This document shows, one piece after another, positions 44,750 through 53,206 of a stretch of DNA of 64,000 nt. The position numbers were made by a program, and so were the translations under genes. Numbering within the stretch: the first letter of the stretch is position 1; each line of letters begins with the position of its first letter. The DNA is taken from assembly GCF_011761945.1 (NCBI RefSeq), contig NZ_JAASQV010000001.1, positions 496,001 through 560,000 on the forward strand, given 5' to 3'. The notes below the pieces were generated by a model. The model did not search any database and was not told where the DNA came from. It saw nothing but the letters and a program-made list of their open reading frames with translations. This DNA is from Sphingomonas leidyi. Lineage in GTDB: Bacteria; Pseudomonadota; Alphaproteobacteria; Sphingomonadales; Sphingomonadaceae.

Positions 44750-46948
44750 ATGCTAGAGACTTCGAGCTCCTCCTTACAGGGCCAGCTGAACGACGCGCGG
44801 GATGAGTCCGTTTCGCGCGGCCTAGCGATTCCATCGCTGCTTCAGGTTTGGCACATCGTGCTGCGCTGGAAGTTCGTGATCGCGACCATCCTCATTCTGT
44901 CACTGGTTGCCGGCCTGGTCGTTACGCTGCTCACTACGCCGCAATATACGGCTTCGGTGCGGCTCGAGATCAGCCGCGAGCAGAAGAACGTAACCAACGT
45001 CCAGGGCGTGGATTCGGAGCAGATCGGCCGCGACCAAGAATTCTATCAGACGCAATACGAACTGCTCGGTGCCCGCTCGCTCGCGGAGCGGGTGGTCAAA
45101 ACGCTGAAGCTGGACGAGCGTCGCGACTTTTTCGATCTCCACGGCGTCAAGGTGAACCCTGTGTTGTTCCCCGCCGCACGGCAGAGTCTGACCGACGCCC
45201 AGCGGCGGTCGCGCTTTGATCTTGCGGTGCGCGTCCTGCGCGACCATGTCTCTATCCGTCCGATTCTGCGATCAAGCCTAGTCGACATCACCTATACCTC
45301 GGCTTCGTCCGACCTGGCTGCGTTGATCGCCAACACTTGGGCGGCGCAGTTTATCGCGGCGAGTATCGATCGGCGCTATGCTTCGACTGCGGATGCGCGA
45401 TCCTTTCTCGAGCAGCGCCTTTCCGCGCTTCGCGCCCGGCTGGAACAATCCGAACGGGACCTTGTCAGCTATGCGGGCGACAAGGAAATCGTGACCTTTG
45501 GCGCGACGACTGACGAACGGGGGCGGACCCAGCCGGGCCGCACACTGATCGAGGCCGATCTGGATGCGCTCAATCGTGCCCTGGCCGATGCGACCGCGGC
45601 GCGCATTGCCGCACAGAGCCGGGTCGGCATTCCCGCCAATGGTGCCAGTTCGGAATCTGTCGGCAACATAACGATTGCCGGACTACGCCAGCGTCGTGCT
45701 GAGGTCGCCGCGGAATATGCCAAGATGCTCGTGCAGTTCGAGCCGAGCTATCCGCAGGCGCAGGCGCTGCACGGCCAGCTGGGTGAGCTCGACCGCGCCA
45801 TCGCGCGCGAGGAGGGGCGTGTCCGTGGGGCGGTCTCCGACGAGTACAGCAATGCGCTGAAGCGCGAGCAGACGCTTCGCGCGCAGGTGGAGCAGATCAA
45901 GCGGCAGTTCGAGCAACAGCGCGGCAACAGCATCCAGTACAATATCTACCAGCGCGAAGCGGATACCAATCGGCAGCTCTATGATGCGCTGTTGCAGCGC
46001 TACAAGGAGATCGGTGTCGCCGGCGTGTCGGCGAACAATGTCTCGGTAGTGGATGCGGCGAAGGCACCTAATGTGCCGTCCGCGCCGAAGCTGCCGATGA
46101 ACCTCGCGCTCGCGCTGTTCGTTGGCATTATCCTCGCCGGTGCGGCCACGTTCGCGCTCGAGCAGATCGACGAGGGCGTCCGTGAACCTTCGCAGGTCAA
46201 CCGGATTCTGCAGGTTCCGCTGCTCGGTAGCGTGCCGGACGCGGGCGACGAGAACATGCTCGCCAAGCTTGCAGATGCAAAATCCGACGTTTCGGAAGCC
46301 TATCTCTCGATCCGTTCGAGCCTGGCCTTTTCGACCGATCATGGGATGCCGCGATCGATCATGGTTACGAGCACTCGCCCGGGTGAAGGCAAGAGCATCA
46401 CGAGCTTCGCGCTGGCGACCGTGCTCGGCCGTACCGGCAAGCGCGTCGTGCTGGTTGACGCTGACATGCGCTCGCCTTCGCTCAACGGTTTCCTCGATCT
46501 GGGTGGCGGCAAGGGACTCAGCAACTTCCTGTCGGGTGAGAACAACGCCAGTGACCTGCTTCAGCCCACCCCGGTGAAGAATGTCACGCTTATGGCCGCG
46601 GGCCCGATGCCGCCGAGCGCGGCTGAGCTTTTGAGCACCGATCGCATGCTCACGCTGGTGCCCAAGCTGCTCGAGGAGTTCGATCATGTAGTGATCGATG
46701 CTCCGCCGATCCTGGGTCTGGCCGACGCGCCGCTGCTGTCGCGCGCGGTGGAAGGCACTGTCTTCGTGATCGAGGCCGAAGGTGTCGCCGTGCGCGGCGT
46801 GAAGGCCTCGTTGGGTCGCGTTCAGGCAGTGCACGCCCACATTTTCGGCGCAGTCCTCACCAAGCTGAAGCGTCGTCAGGCAGGCTATGGCTATGGCTAT
46901 GGCTATGGCTATGGCTATGGTGGTCAGGACGACGGCAAGGCAGCGTAA
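44750..46948 (+). CDS. Wzz-type co-polymerase fused to tyrosine kinase (BY-kinase)
   Basis: 732 residues from the ATG at 44750. Transmembrane helix 1 (about 43-63), periplasmic Wzz domain with a long coiled coil (about 200-400), GNVR region (LLQRYKEIGVAG), transmembrane helix 2 (about 448-468), then a cytoplasmic BY-kinase domain with Walker A STRPGEGKSITSFALA (about 540), Walker A' VLVDADMRSP and Walker B VVIDAPPILG. The C-terminus carries six Gly-Tyr pairs, the expected autophosphorylated tyrosine cluster. It controls chain length and export. Sphingan producers often split these halves (GelC, GelE); here they are joined. Confidence 0.93.
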   Translation: MLETSSSSLQGQLNDARDESVSRGLAIPSLLQVWHIVLRWKFVIATILILSLVAGLVVTLLTTPQYTASVRLEISREQKNVTNVQGVDSEQIGRDQEFYQTQYELLGARSLAERVVKTLKLDERRDFFDLHGVKVNPVLFPAARQSLTDAQRRSRFDLAVRVLRDHVSIRPILRSSLVDITYTSASSDLAALIANTWAAQFIAASIDRRYASTADARSFLEQRLSALRARLEQSERDLVSYAGDKEIVTFGATTDERGRTQPGRTLIEADLDALNRALADATAARIAAQSRVGIPANGASSESVGNITIAGLRQRRAEVAAEYAKMLVQFEPSYPQAQALHGQLGELDRAIAREEGRVRGAVSDEYSNALKREQTLRAQVEQIKRQFEQQRGNSIQYNIYQREADTNRQLYDALLQRYKEIGVAGVSANNVSVVDAAKAPNVPSAPKLPMNLALALFVGIILAGAATFALEQIDEGVREPSQVNRILQVPLLGSVPDAGDENMLAKLADAKSDVSEAYLSIRSSLAFSTDHGMPRSIMVTSTRPGEGKSITSFALATVLGRTGKRVVLVDADMRSPSLNGFLDLGGGKGLSNFLSGENNASDLLQPTPVKNVTLMAAGPMPPSAAELLSTDRMLTLVPKLLEEFDHVVIDAPPILGLADAPLLSRAVEGTVFVIEAEGVAVRGVKASLGRVQAVHAHIFGAVLTKLKRRQAGYGYGYGYGYGYGGQDDGKAA
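46883..46918 (+). repeat. Six tandem GGCTAT hexanucleotides in the kinase tail
   Basis: Perfect 6-bp repeats, six copies, encoding (Gly-Tyr)6 near the C-terminus of the BY-kinase. Copy-number change by slippage would keep the reading frame and alter the number of phosphorylatable tyrosines. Confidence 0.95.
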
Positions 46949-46953
46949 GCGAG

Positions 46954-48180
46954 ATGCCATCTCCTCCGAGCGCTGCTTCTCCTGGGCCTTCGCGGACACT
47001 GCTTCGCCTCTATCGTGGAAGCGTGGCCGTGGCGGCTCTCGCGCTCGCGATCGGCAGCGCTGCCTCGGCGGTGACGGGAGCTTTTCGCTCGACCAATGCG
47101 CTGGCGGCGCTGCGGGTGTCGCCCGGCGATCCGGTCGCCCTGATCCGGGAAGTCGACAACTCGCTCGTGATGGACGGCGAGGCTACGCTCAAGTCGGGTA
47201 GAATCCTGCCCGCGGCGCGTCAGTCGATCGCCGGGACCGCGCTCAATCCGGGAGCGGTAAGGCTGCTGGCCATCGATGCCGGGATGCACAACGATGCTGG
47301 CCGCTCCGCCCTGCTGCTCCGCCTGGCAGAGCGCCTTTCCCGGCGCGACCTGGGGACGCAGCTGCTTCTGATCGAGGAGCGGGTAGCGGCCAATGACGTG
47401 CCCGGCACGCTTGCGCATTACGACAAGATATTGCGCGTGAGCCCGCCGTCGAGGGCCTGGCTCTTCTCTACCCTGAACGAGGCTGCATCCGATCCGACGA
47501 CGGCGGAGGAGATCGCGCGGATGCTGCGGCGCGACCCGCCCTGGTTCGGCGATTTCATCGACTGGGCCATTTTCGAAGCACCTAAGATCGACAATCTGGG
47601 TACTCTCTTCGCCGCTGTGCCACCGACGTCGTCGTTGACCTGGACCGATGATCGCAAGCGTGCCCTGATCGGTAAGTTTGCCCGGTCGCAGCCCGCCGCG
47701 GCTTTTCGCCTCTACAACCTTTATGCGGGCGGCACGGGGGGGCTGATCCGCGATGGCGATTTCCAGCAGCCTTCCCTCTATCCGCCGATCAGCTGGGAGA
47801 CGGGCGGAGGCTCGGATGTGGATGCGTCCCTGGGGCATTTGAATGCGGAATTCGGCGCCGGCAACGGAGGGGCGGGCAGGGCCCTCTCGCAGATGCTTGC
47901 GCTCGTTCCCGGCAAATATGTTCTGACGGTAAGGATGCGGCACGACGTGGCCGATGCAGCGGTCGTGCCGCAATGGTCCCTTACCTGTGTCGGCACGGAT
48001 GCGCCGATTGCGAAGCTCGCGGCGGGGCCGGCATCCGACAAGCCCGCGGGGAGCCGGCTGCAGTTCGAGGTTCCAGCCGGATGCGGCTTTCAGTGGCTGG
48101 GGCTCGATTTGCGTTCGGTCGAGAGCGGATCGGGGCAGCACGGGATCGTCGAGCAGGTCCGGATCGAGCCTGCGCGTTGA
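46954..48180 (+). CDS. Unknown 408-residue protein of the glycan locus
   Basis: I do not recognise a family. An N-terminal membrane or signal helix (about 22-44; VAVAALALAIGSAASAVTGAF) is followed by a helical, TPR-like region (about 60-240) and a C-terminal beta-rich part (about 260-405) with LIRDGDFQQPSLYPPISWE and LVPGKYVLTVRMR, which resembles carbohydrate-binding jelly-roll modules. It follows the BY-kinase by five bases and is surely co-transcribed. An exported accessory protein for polymer assembly or recognition is a fair guess. It ends directly against the convergent acyltransferase with no gap. Confidence 0.7.
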   Translation: MPSPPSAASPGPSRTLLRLYRGSVAVAALALAIGSAASAVTGAFRSTNALAALRVSPGDPVALIREVDNSLVMDGEATLKSGRILPAARQSIAGTALNPGAVRLLAIDAGMHNDAGRSALLLRLAERLSRRDLGTQLLLIEERVAANDVPGTLAHYDKILRVSPPSRAWLFSTLNEAASDPTTAEEIARMLRRDPPWFGDFIDWAIFEAPKIDNLGTLFAAVPPTSSLTWTDDRKRALIGKFARSQPAAAFRLYNLYAGGTGGLIRDGDFQQPSLYPPISWETGGGSDVDASLGHLNAEFGAGNGGAGRALSQMLALVPGKYVLTVRMRHDVADAAVVPQWSLTCVGTDAPIAKLAAGPASDKPAGSRLQFEVPAGCGFQWLGLDLRSVESGSGQHGIVEQVRIEPAR

Positions 48181-49215
48181 TCAGTGCTTGCGCTTCAATG
48201 CGGGGCGCTCAACTAGGTACCAGGACAAGAGCGCGCAGAGGATCGCGCAGCCGGCTGCGGTCAGAATGCCGGTCACCGGCGCCATGCCCAGAAATAGCGT
48301 CAAATTGATCAGCGGCATGTGATACAAATAGATACCGTAGGAGAAGTCATTGCGCCCGATGAATGTCTGGGCTCGCCTGGCGAACGGGATCGGAAGATAG
48401 GCAAGCTTGAAGATCAGGACCGCCAGAATCAGGAATGAGACCGGGTTTATCGAGTTCTGGGCGTTGTGCTCATATCCCCCCAACGCGAAGATGGAGGCGA
48501 GATAGGCGATCGGCAGCGCCCAGAGCCAGGTTGGCTTGATTAGCTTCCTTGCGAGGCCCGGTCGCAAGGCGACCAGCATGCCGATCATGAACATATAGAC
48601 CCAGGGGACGAACGAGACCGCCAGCAGCTTGTCGAACAGGGATCGCCCGCCGCCGACCCATCCCAGGTAAAGATTGGCGGCCAGCGAAATGGCGAACAGG
48701 GCCGCGGCGATCCTGGGCTTGCGTGAAATCAGCCACATGAGGGGCGGCGTGAGAAGGTAGAATTGGAGTTCGACCGTGATCGTCCAGAGGGCGCCGTTGA
48801 GCACGCCGACGCCAAAGCCTCGCATGAAGTCTGGATTGTAGAACTGGAGGAATGACATCTGGCCCAGCACCCAGCCGACAAAGCGCGCCGGTGAGATGGA
48901 TTGGGTGGCCAGATAGCCGGTTGCGGCCACCATTGCCGTGGCGAACAGCACGCAGACGATCAGGGCGGGATAGATGCGAAGAATGCGATTGCGAAAGAAC
49001 TCGCCCAGGCCCCTCTCGCGAGTCCGCAAGTAGGAAGCGGATATCAGAAAGCCGCTGATGAAGAAGAACACCGGCACGCCGGGGATCGCCTTGAAGACGT
49101 CCGCTCCCCAACCGGTGATCTCGTGATGATTGAGGCCGTGCACGATCAGGACCTGCGCGGCGGCGCACAGGCGGATCAGGTTGAAGTTGTTCGAATGGAC
49201 GGCAAGCCTAGGCAT
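48181..49215 (-). CDS. Acyltransferase family 3 (OafA/YrhL-like)
   Basis: 344 residues with about ten transmembrane helices. The N-terminal SNNFNLIRLCAAAQVLIVHG carries the catalytic His of the family, and GVPVFFFISGFLISASYL and FRNRILRIYPALIVC follow. Such proteins add acetyl or other acyl groups to surface glycans at the membrane. Its start overlaps the upstream polymerase-like gene by 8 bp. The pair runs opposite to the rest of the locus. Confidence 0.88.
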   Translation of the reverse strand: MPRLAVHSNNFNLIRLCAAAQVLIVHGLNHHEITGWGADVFKAIPGVPVFFFISGFLISASYLRTRERGLGEFFRNRILRIYPALIVCVLFATAMVAATGYLATQSISPARFVGWVLGQMSFLQFYNPDFMRGFGVGVLNGALWTITVELQFYLLTPPLMWLISRKPRIAAALFAISLAANLYLGWVGGGRSLFDKLLAVSFVPWVYMFMIGMLVALRPGLARKLIKPTWLWALPIAYLASIFALGGYEHNAQNSINPVSFLILAVLIFKLAYLPIPFARRAQTFIGRNDFSYGIYLYHMPLINLTLFLGMAPVTGILTAAGCAILCALLSWYLVERPALKRKH

Positions 49216-50377
49216 AGGCGGGTTTCGGTGACGGCAGCGAGGCCGGTCTTCTCGCCAGGCTCGCTTGGGACGGGCGGCCGAACAGCAGGAACATCGAGAA
49301 GTACATCACATCGAACGGCGTCGGGAAGAGGATCGGCTCGGTCGATGCGCGCAGCAACAGCGTTCCCAGCATCGCGATATGGAAGGCCTTCTCGGTGATC
49401 GAGATGCGCGAGAATAGCGGCCGCAATACCATCAGCCCCATCAGCAAAATGTAGAACAGGCCAAGGAAATGGTGACCGCGAATGTAGGAATTATGCGGGT
49501 TCCCGTTGAAGAAGCGGTCGATCAGGGTATTGTCGAAACTCGCGCCGAAAAGGATATTGAAGCCGCTAAGGCGGTTCCAATATTCCTCGATCATTGCAGC
49601 GCGGGGCTCGTCGTAGAGGCCGTTGCCGAGCTTGGTGTTGTTCGCTGCATAGTCGTAGATGAGCTGATAGTTCTCAGCGATCAGGAAGGCCGAACCCAGA
49701 GCCAGCACCGCCGTTGTGGCGATCGCATAAATGCGCGGCAACGGCCGGAATGCGAAGAGCAGGGAGATCAGCATGATCGCGGTGCCCGCGAGGATCGAAC
49801 CGCGGCCATAGCCAACGACGCAGATGAGGAAGGTGATCGCGCTGGTCAGCGGCGCCGCCCTGCCGCGCGCGTGCAGATTGGCGACGCAGTAGTTGATCTG
49901 GAGACAGACAATATAGGAAGTGATCCCGTTGCTGCTCGTGCCTTCGATCATGTCCTCAAGCGGGAAATTGTCGAGGCCGGATTTGCGAAGGAACCAGAGC
50001 ACGACGCCCTGTGCGAATAGCAGTGCGACGAGGCTGGCGGCCGCATAGACTCGCGGCGACTTCGCGGCCACCAAAGCTCCCCCGAGCGTGGCGAGCACCA
50101 TGGCGAAATGCAGCGCCGAAGTGGGCGTGCGGAAGACGTTGATCGGTAGAATCGCCGCCGTGGCGACCAAGGCGAATACCAGGTAGTTCTTATCGCTGGC
50201 GGCGAGATAGTCGATCCCTCTATTGTAGAGAACGAACAGGCCGAGACAATACAGGATGAAAACCGCCTGCAACGCGACGAACTGCAGCGCAACCGATGTG
50301 ACCATGAGGATCAACAGCGCCGCGAGGAGCAGGGTCTTCAGTTGAAGGTAGTCGGAGAGATCGATTCTGAGACGCAT
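49208..50377 (-). CDS. Wzy-like polymerase / O-antigen ligase-like membrane protein
   Basis: 389 residues with about ten or eleven hydrophobic segments and a periplasmic loop near the C-terminus (GASFDNTLIDRFF, NPHNSYIRGHHFLG). The HNS(Y/F) sequence followed by a long hydrophobic helix is typical of Wzy-type proteins, which are otherwise poorly conserved. It overlaps the acyltransferase by 8 bp. The base composition looks slightly less GC-rich than the left half of the window. With two polymerase-like proteins in the locus, one may be a ligase. Confidence 0.68.
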   Translation of the reverse strand: MRLRIDLSDYLQLKTLLLAALLILMVTSVALQFVALQAVFILYCLGLFVLYNRGIDYLAASDKNYLVFALVATAAILPINVFRTPTSALHFAMVLATLGGALVAAKSPRVYAAASLVALLFAQGVVLWFLRKSGLDNFPLEDMIEGTSSNGITSYIVCLQINYCVANLHARGRAAPLTSAITFLICVVGYGRGSILAGTAIMLISLLFAFRPLPRIYAIATTAVLALGSAFLIAENYQLIYDYAANNTKLGNGLYDEPRAAMIEEYWNRLSGFNILFGASFDNTLIDRFFNGNPHNSYIRGHHFLGLFYILLMGLMVLRPLFSRISITEKAFHIAMLGTLLLRASTEPILFPTPFDVMYFSMFLLFGRPSQASLARRPASLPSPKPAYA

Positions 50378-50601
50378 ACGTTTATGCCTGTCGGCAAGGC
50401 AGGGGTGCTGCCGCCAAATCTGCCCTTGAGAAGCCCTAGCCCGGGTCGTCGTTAGAGGAAATGTAGCGGCCTGTCACCAGCGCGATTGGGCATGCTGCAG
50501 CACAAAAAACCGCGCCGGAATCTGCCAAGGCAACTGGCAAAACGTATCGCTAGCGTCTAGAGCCCGCGCACCTTAGGAGGAACCGTCCGATCGGCGGGTG
50601 G

Positions 50602-51750
50602 ATGAACGGGAATATCATGCGGGAATACCAAATCTGCAGCAACTGCGTGATGGATACCACGGACACGCAGATCGAATTCGACGAGAATGGCGTTTGCGAT
50701 CACTGCCGCGGCTTCAAGGAGCACGTGCTTCCCAAATGGCATCCCGACGATACCGGCAGGGAGATGTTGCGCCGCACCGTCGAACAGATACGCGAGCACG
50801 GCAAGGGCCGGGAGTTCGATTGCATCATCGGAATGAGCGGCGGTCTGGACAGCTCCTACATGTTGCATCTGGTCGTCACCGAATTCGGCTTGCGTCCGCT
50901 GGTGTTCCATGTCGATGGAGGCTGGAACACCGATATTGCAGTCAATAACATCCAAGTCCTCGTTGAGAAGCTGGGTCTCGACCTGTATACCGAGGTGATC
51001 AACTGGCAGGAGATGCGCGACTTCCAGCTTGCATTCTTCAAGTCGGGCGTCCCGCATCTCGATATCCCGCAGGACCATGCATTCATTGCGACCTTGTACA
51101 AGTTCGCGAACAAGAATGGTATCAAGTATATCCTGAATGGCGGTAACATCTCGACCGAGTGCGTCCGTAATCCGCTCGAATGGTTGTATCATGGCACCGA
51201 CATGGCGCAAATCAACGACATTCGGCGTTGTTTCTCCACCGTTGAGATGAAGACCTATCCGTTCAGCAATATTTTCTTCCATAAATTCTATCTTCGCTAT
51301 TTGCGTGGCCTGCGCGTCGTGAAGCCGCTCGACTGGCTGCAATATACGAAGGCGCTCGCCCAGCGGACGCTGGCCGACACTTATGGCTGGAAGGCCTATC
51401 CGCAGAAGCACTTCGAATCCCGCTTCACGCGTTTCTTCGAAGGCTATTGGCTGCCGGAGCGCTTCGGTTACGATACGCGCAAGGTGCAATATTCGAGCTT
51501 GATCCTCACGGGGCAAATGACGCGCGAGGATGCCATGGAGCAACTCAAGCATCCAGCCTACGACCCCGAGACAATCCAGCACGAGTTCGATTTCATCGCG
51601 CGTAAGCTTGAGATCTCCAGCGAGGAGCTTCGCGGCTATTTCGTGATGCCGAAGAAGACGTTCCGTGACTACAAGAACCAGGAATGGATTTTCCAGACCG
51701 GTTCGCGGCTGCTGCAGATGATCGGAGCGGAAAAGGCAGTCAAGCGGTGA
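50602..51750 (+). CDS. N-acetyl sugar amidotransferase (WbpG/PseA family)
   Basis: 382 residues; the ATG at 50617 is an alternative start. N-terminal cysteine pair clusters (ICSNCVMDTTDTQIEF, VCDHCRGF) and the ATP-pyrophosphatase loop IIGMSGGLDSSYM define the family, which activates an acetamido group with ATP and replaces its oxygen with nitrogen to form an acetamidino group. WbpG does this on a mannosaminuronate derivative in Pseudomonas O-antigen, PseA on pseudaminic acid in Campylobacter. Ammonia should come from the HisH/HisF paralogues encoded next, joined by a GTGA overlap. The AGGAGG at about 50575 is too far upstream to fit this ATG well. Confidence 0.88.
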   Translation: MNGNIMREYQICSNCVMDTTDTQIEFDENGVCDHCRGFKEHVLPKWHPDDTGREMLRRTVEQIREHGKGREFDCIIGMSGGLDSSYMLHLVVTEFGLRPLVFHVDGGWNTDIAVNNIQVLVEKLGLDLYTEVINWQEMRDFQLAFFKSGVPHLDIPQDHAFIATLYKFANKNGIKYILNGGNISTECVRNPLEWLYHGTDMAQINDIRRCFSTVEMKTYPFSNIFFHKFYLRYLRGLRVVKPLDWLQYTKALAQRTLADTYGWKAYPQKHFESRFTRFFEGYWLPERFGYDTRKVQYSSLILTGQMTREDAMEQLKHPAYDPETIQHEFDFIARKLEISSEELRGYFVMPKKTFRDYKNQEWIFQTGSRLLQMIGAEKAVKR

Positions 51751-52358
51751 TCGCGATCCTGAGCTACGGATTTGGCAATGTCCGGGCCTTTGCCAATATT
51801 TATCGCGAACTCAACGTGCCGCATGCGATCGCGGACAGCGTGGAAGCTCTCGAAGGGGCCGACAAGATCATCCTTCCCGGTGTGGGCGCCTTCGACCACG
51901 CCATGCAGCGGCTGCGTGCTTCGGGGTTTGCCGAGCCGCTCCAGGAGCAGGTAATCGGCAGGGGCAAGCCGGTCCTTGGCGTGTGCGTCGGCATGCAGAT
52001 GCTCGCCGATGCGAGCGAGGAAGGCCAAGAAGCGGGGCTGGGCTGGGTTTCTGGGATGGTGGAGCGGATACGGTTCCCTGAAGGGGAGAAGACCGGTCGG
52101 CTACCCCATATGGGGTGGAATACGATCCGTGCGGCGGGCAACCCCATCCTTGCCGGCATGGACGAGGCCTTCGGTTTCTATTTTCTACATTCCTATCGCT
52201 TCCGCTGTGCCGATGCCTCCGATTCCATCGCCACTGCGGAATATGCCGGCGACTTCACCTGCGCGGTGAACCGTGGGAACGTGTTCGGCGTTCAGTTCCA
52301 TCCCGAGAAGAGCCACCACAATGGTGTCCGGCTCCTCAAGAATTTCGCGGAGCTCTGA
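51747..52358 (+). CDS. hisH: HisH-like glutamine amidotransferase for the sugar amidotransferase
   Basis: 203 residues from a GTG start that overlaps the upstream stop (GTGA). Class I glutaminase: ILPGVGAFDHAM, catalytic Cys in PVLGVCVGMQML, and His/Glu in FGVQFHPEKSHHNG. It releases ammonia from glutamine. The surrounding genes are for glycan sugars, not histidine, so it is best read as the glutaminase that feeds the WbpG/PseA-type enzyme through the HisF paralogue, as in the wbpG-hisH2-hisF2 set of Pseudomonas. Confidence 0.88.
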   Translation: MIAILSYGFGNVRAFANIYRELNVPHAIADSVEALEGADKIILPGVGAFDHAMQRLRASGFAEPLQEQVIGRGKPVLGVCVGMQMLADASEEGQEAGLGWVSGMVERIRFPEGEKTGRLPHMGWNTIRAAGNPILAGMDEAFGFYFLHSYRFRCADASDSIATAEYAGDFTCAVNRGNVFGVQFHPEKSHHNGVRLLKNFAEL

Positions 52359-52361
52359 GTT

Positions 52362-53135
52362 ATGCTGCGTGCCCGCGTCGTTCCCTGCCTGCTCGTCCGC
52401 AATGGGGGGCTCGTTAAGACCCGTCGATTCGGCGAAGACAAATATGTCGGCGACCCGATCAATGCGGTGCGGATCTTCAACGAGAAGGAAGTCGACGAAC
52501 TGATCGTCGCGGACATCGATGCGACGGTGAAGGGTGCCGAGCCCAACTACACGATGATCGAGAGCCTTGCCGCTGAGTGCCGGATGCCGCTTTGCTATGG
52601 CGGCGGCGTGACCAGCGCCGAGCAGGCCAAGCGGATCATGGGCCTGGGCGTGGAGAAGGTCTCGATCAGCGCGGCAGCGGTCGAGCGTCCCGAACTCATC
52701 AGCGAAATGGCCGAACAGGTCGGCAGCCAGAGCGTCGTCGTGGTGCTGGACGTCAAGAAGAAGACGCTCGGCGGCCATCAGCTTCGCACCCATAACGGCA
52801 GTCGTGCGGTCAAGCTCGACCCGATCGAGTTCGCCCGGCGCGCCGAAGCCCTGGGGGCTGGAGAAGTCGTCATCAACTCGATCGATCGCGATGGAATGAT
52901 GGACGGCTATGACCTCGCCCTGGCGAAGCAGGTGCGTGCGGCAGTCGAGGTTCCGATGACGATCCTGGGCGGTGCGGGGTCGATCGCTAACATGGAGGCG
53001 GCGGTGCGTGCCTTGGGCACGGTGGGCGTCGCCGCCGGTAGCTTTTTCGTCTTCAAGGGCACCTATCGGGCCGTGCTCATCAGCTACCTCTCGCGGGAGC
53101 AGAGGCTGGCGTTGCAGGAGCAGGTGGCCGCCTAG
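52362..53135 (+). CDS. hisF: HisF-like paralogue lacking the Asp11 catalytic residue
   Basis: 257 residues of the HisF TIM-barrel family: MLRARVVPCLLVRNGGLVKT, GDPINAVRIFNEKEVDEL, YGGGVTSAEQAK and NSIDRDGMMDGYDL. True HisF has Asp in the N-terminal CLDV (Asp11); here it is CLLV, so one of the two catalytic aspartates of imidazole-glycerol-phosphate synthase is gone, while the Asp in SIDRDG is kept. This fits a protein that only channels ammonia from HisH to the sugar amidotransferase. It follows hisH by three bases. Confidence 0.88.
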   Translation: MLRARVVPCLLVRNGGLVKTRRFGEDKYVGDPINAVRIFNEKEVDELIVADIDATVKGAEPNYTMIESLAAECRMPLCYGGGVTSAEQAKRIMGLGVEKVSISAAAVERPELISEMAEQVGSQSVVVVLDVKKKTLGGHQLRTHNGSRAVKLDPIEFARRAEALGAGEVVINSIDRDGMMDGYDLALAKQVRAAVEVPMTILGGAGSIANMEAAVRALGTVGVAAGSFFVFKGTYRAVLISYLSREQRLALQEQVAA

Positions 53136-53206
53136 AAGGCCCATGGATCAAGAAGGGGGGCTTGCGGAGCAGCTGCGGGCCGGCCCATGGCTTTGCCGAG
53201 GATCAG

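Noticed and set aside
50523..50539. Short dyad TGCCA-N7-TGGCA before the amidotransferase gene
   Set aside because: Five-base arms are too short to separate from chance in a 224-bp gap.
51747..53135. hisH and hisF read as histidine biosynthesis genes
   Set aside because: No other his gene is near, HisF lacks Asp11, and both follow a WbpG/PseA-type amidotransferase with an overlap.
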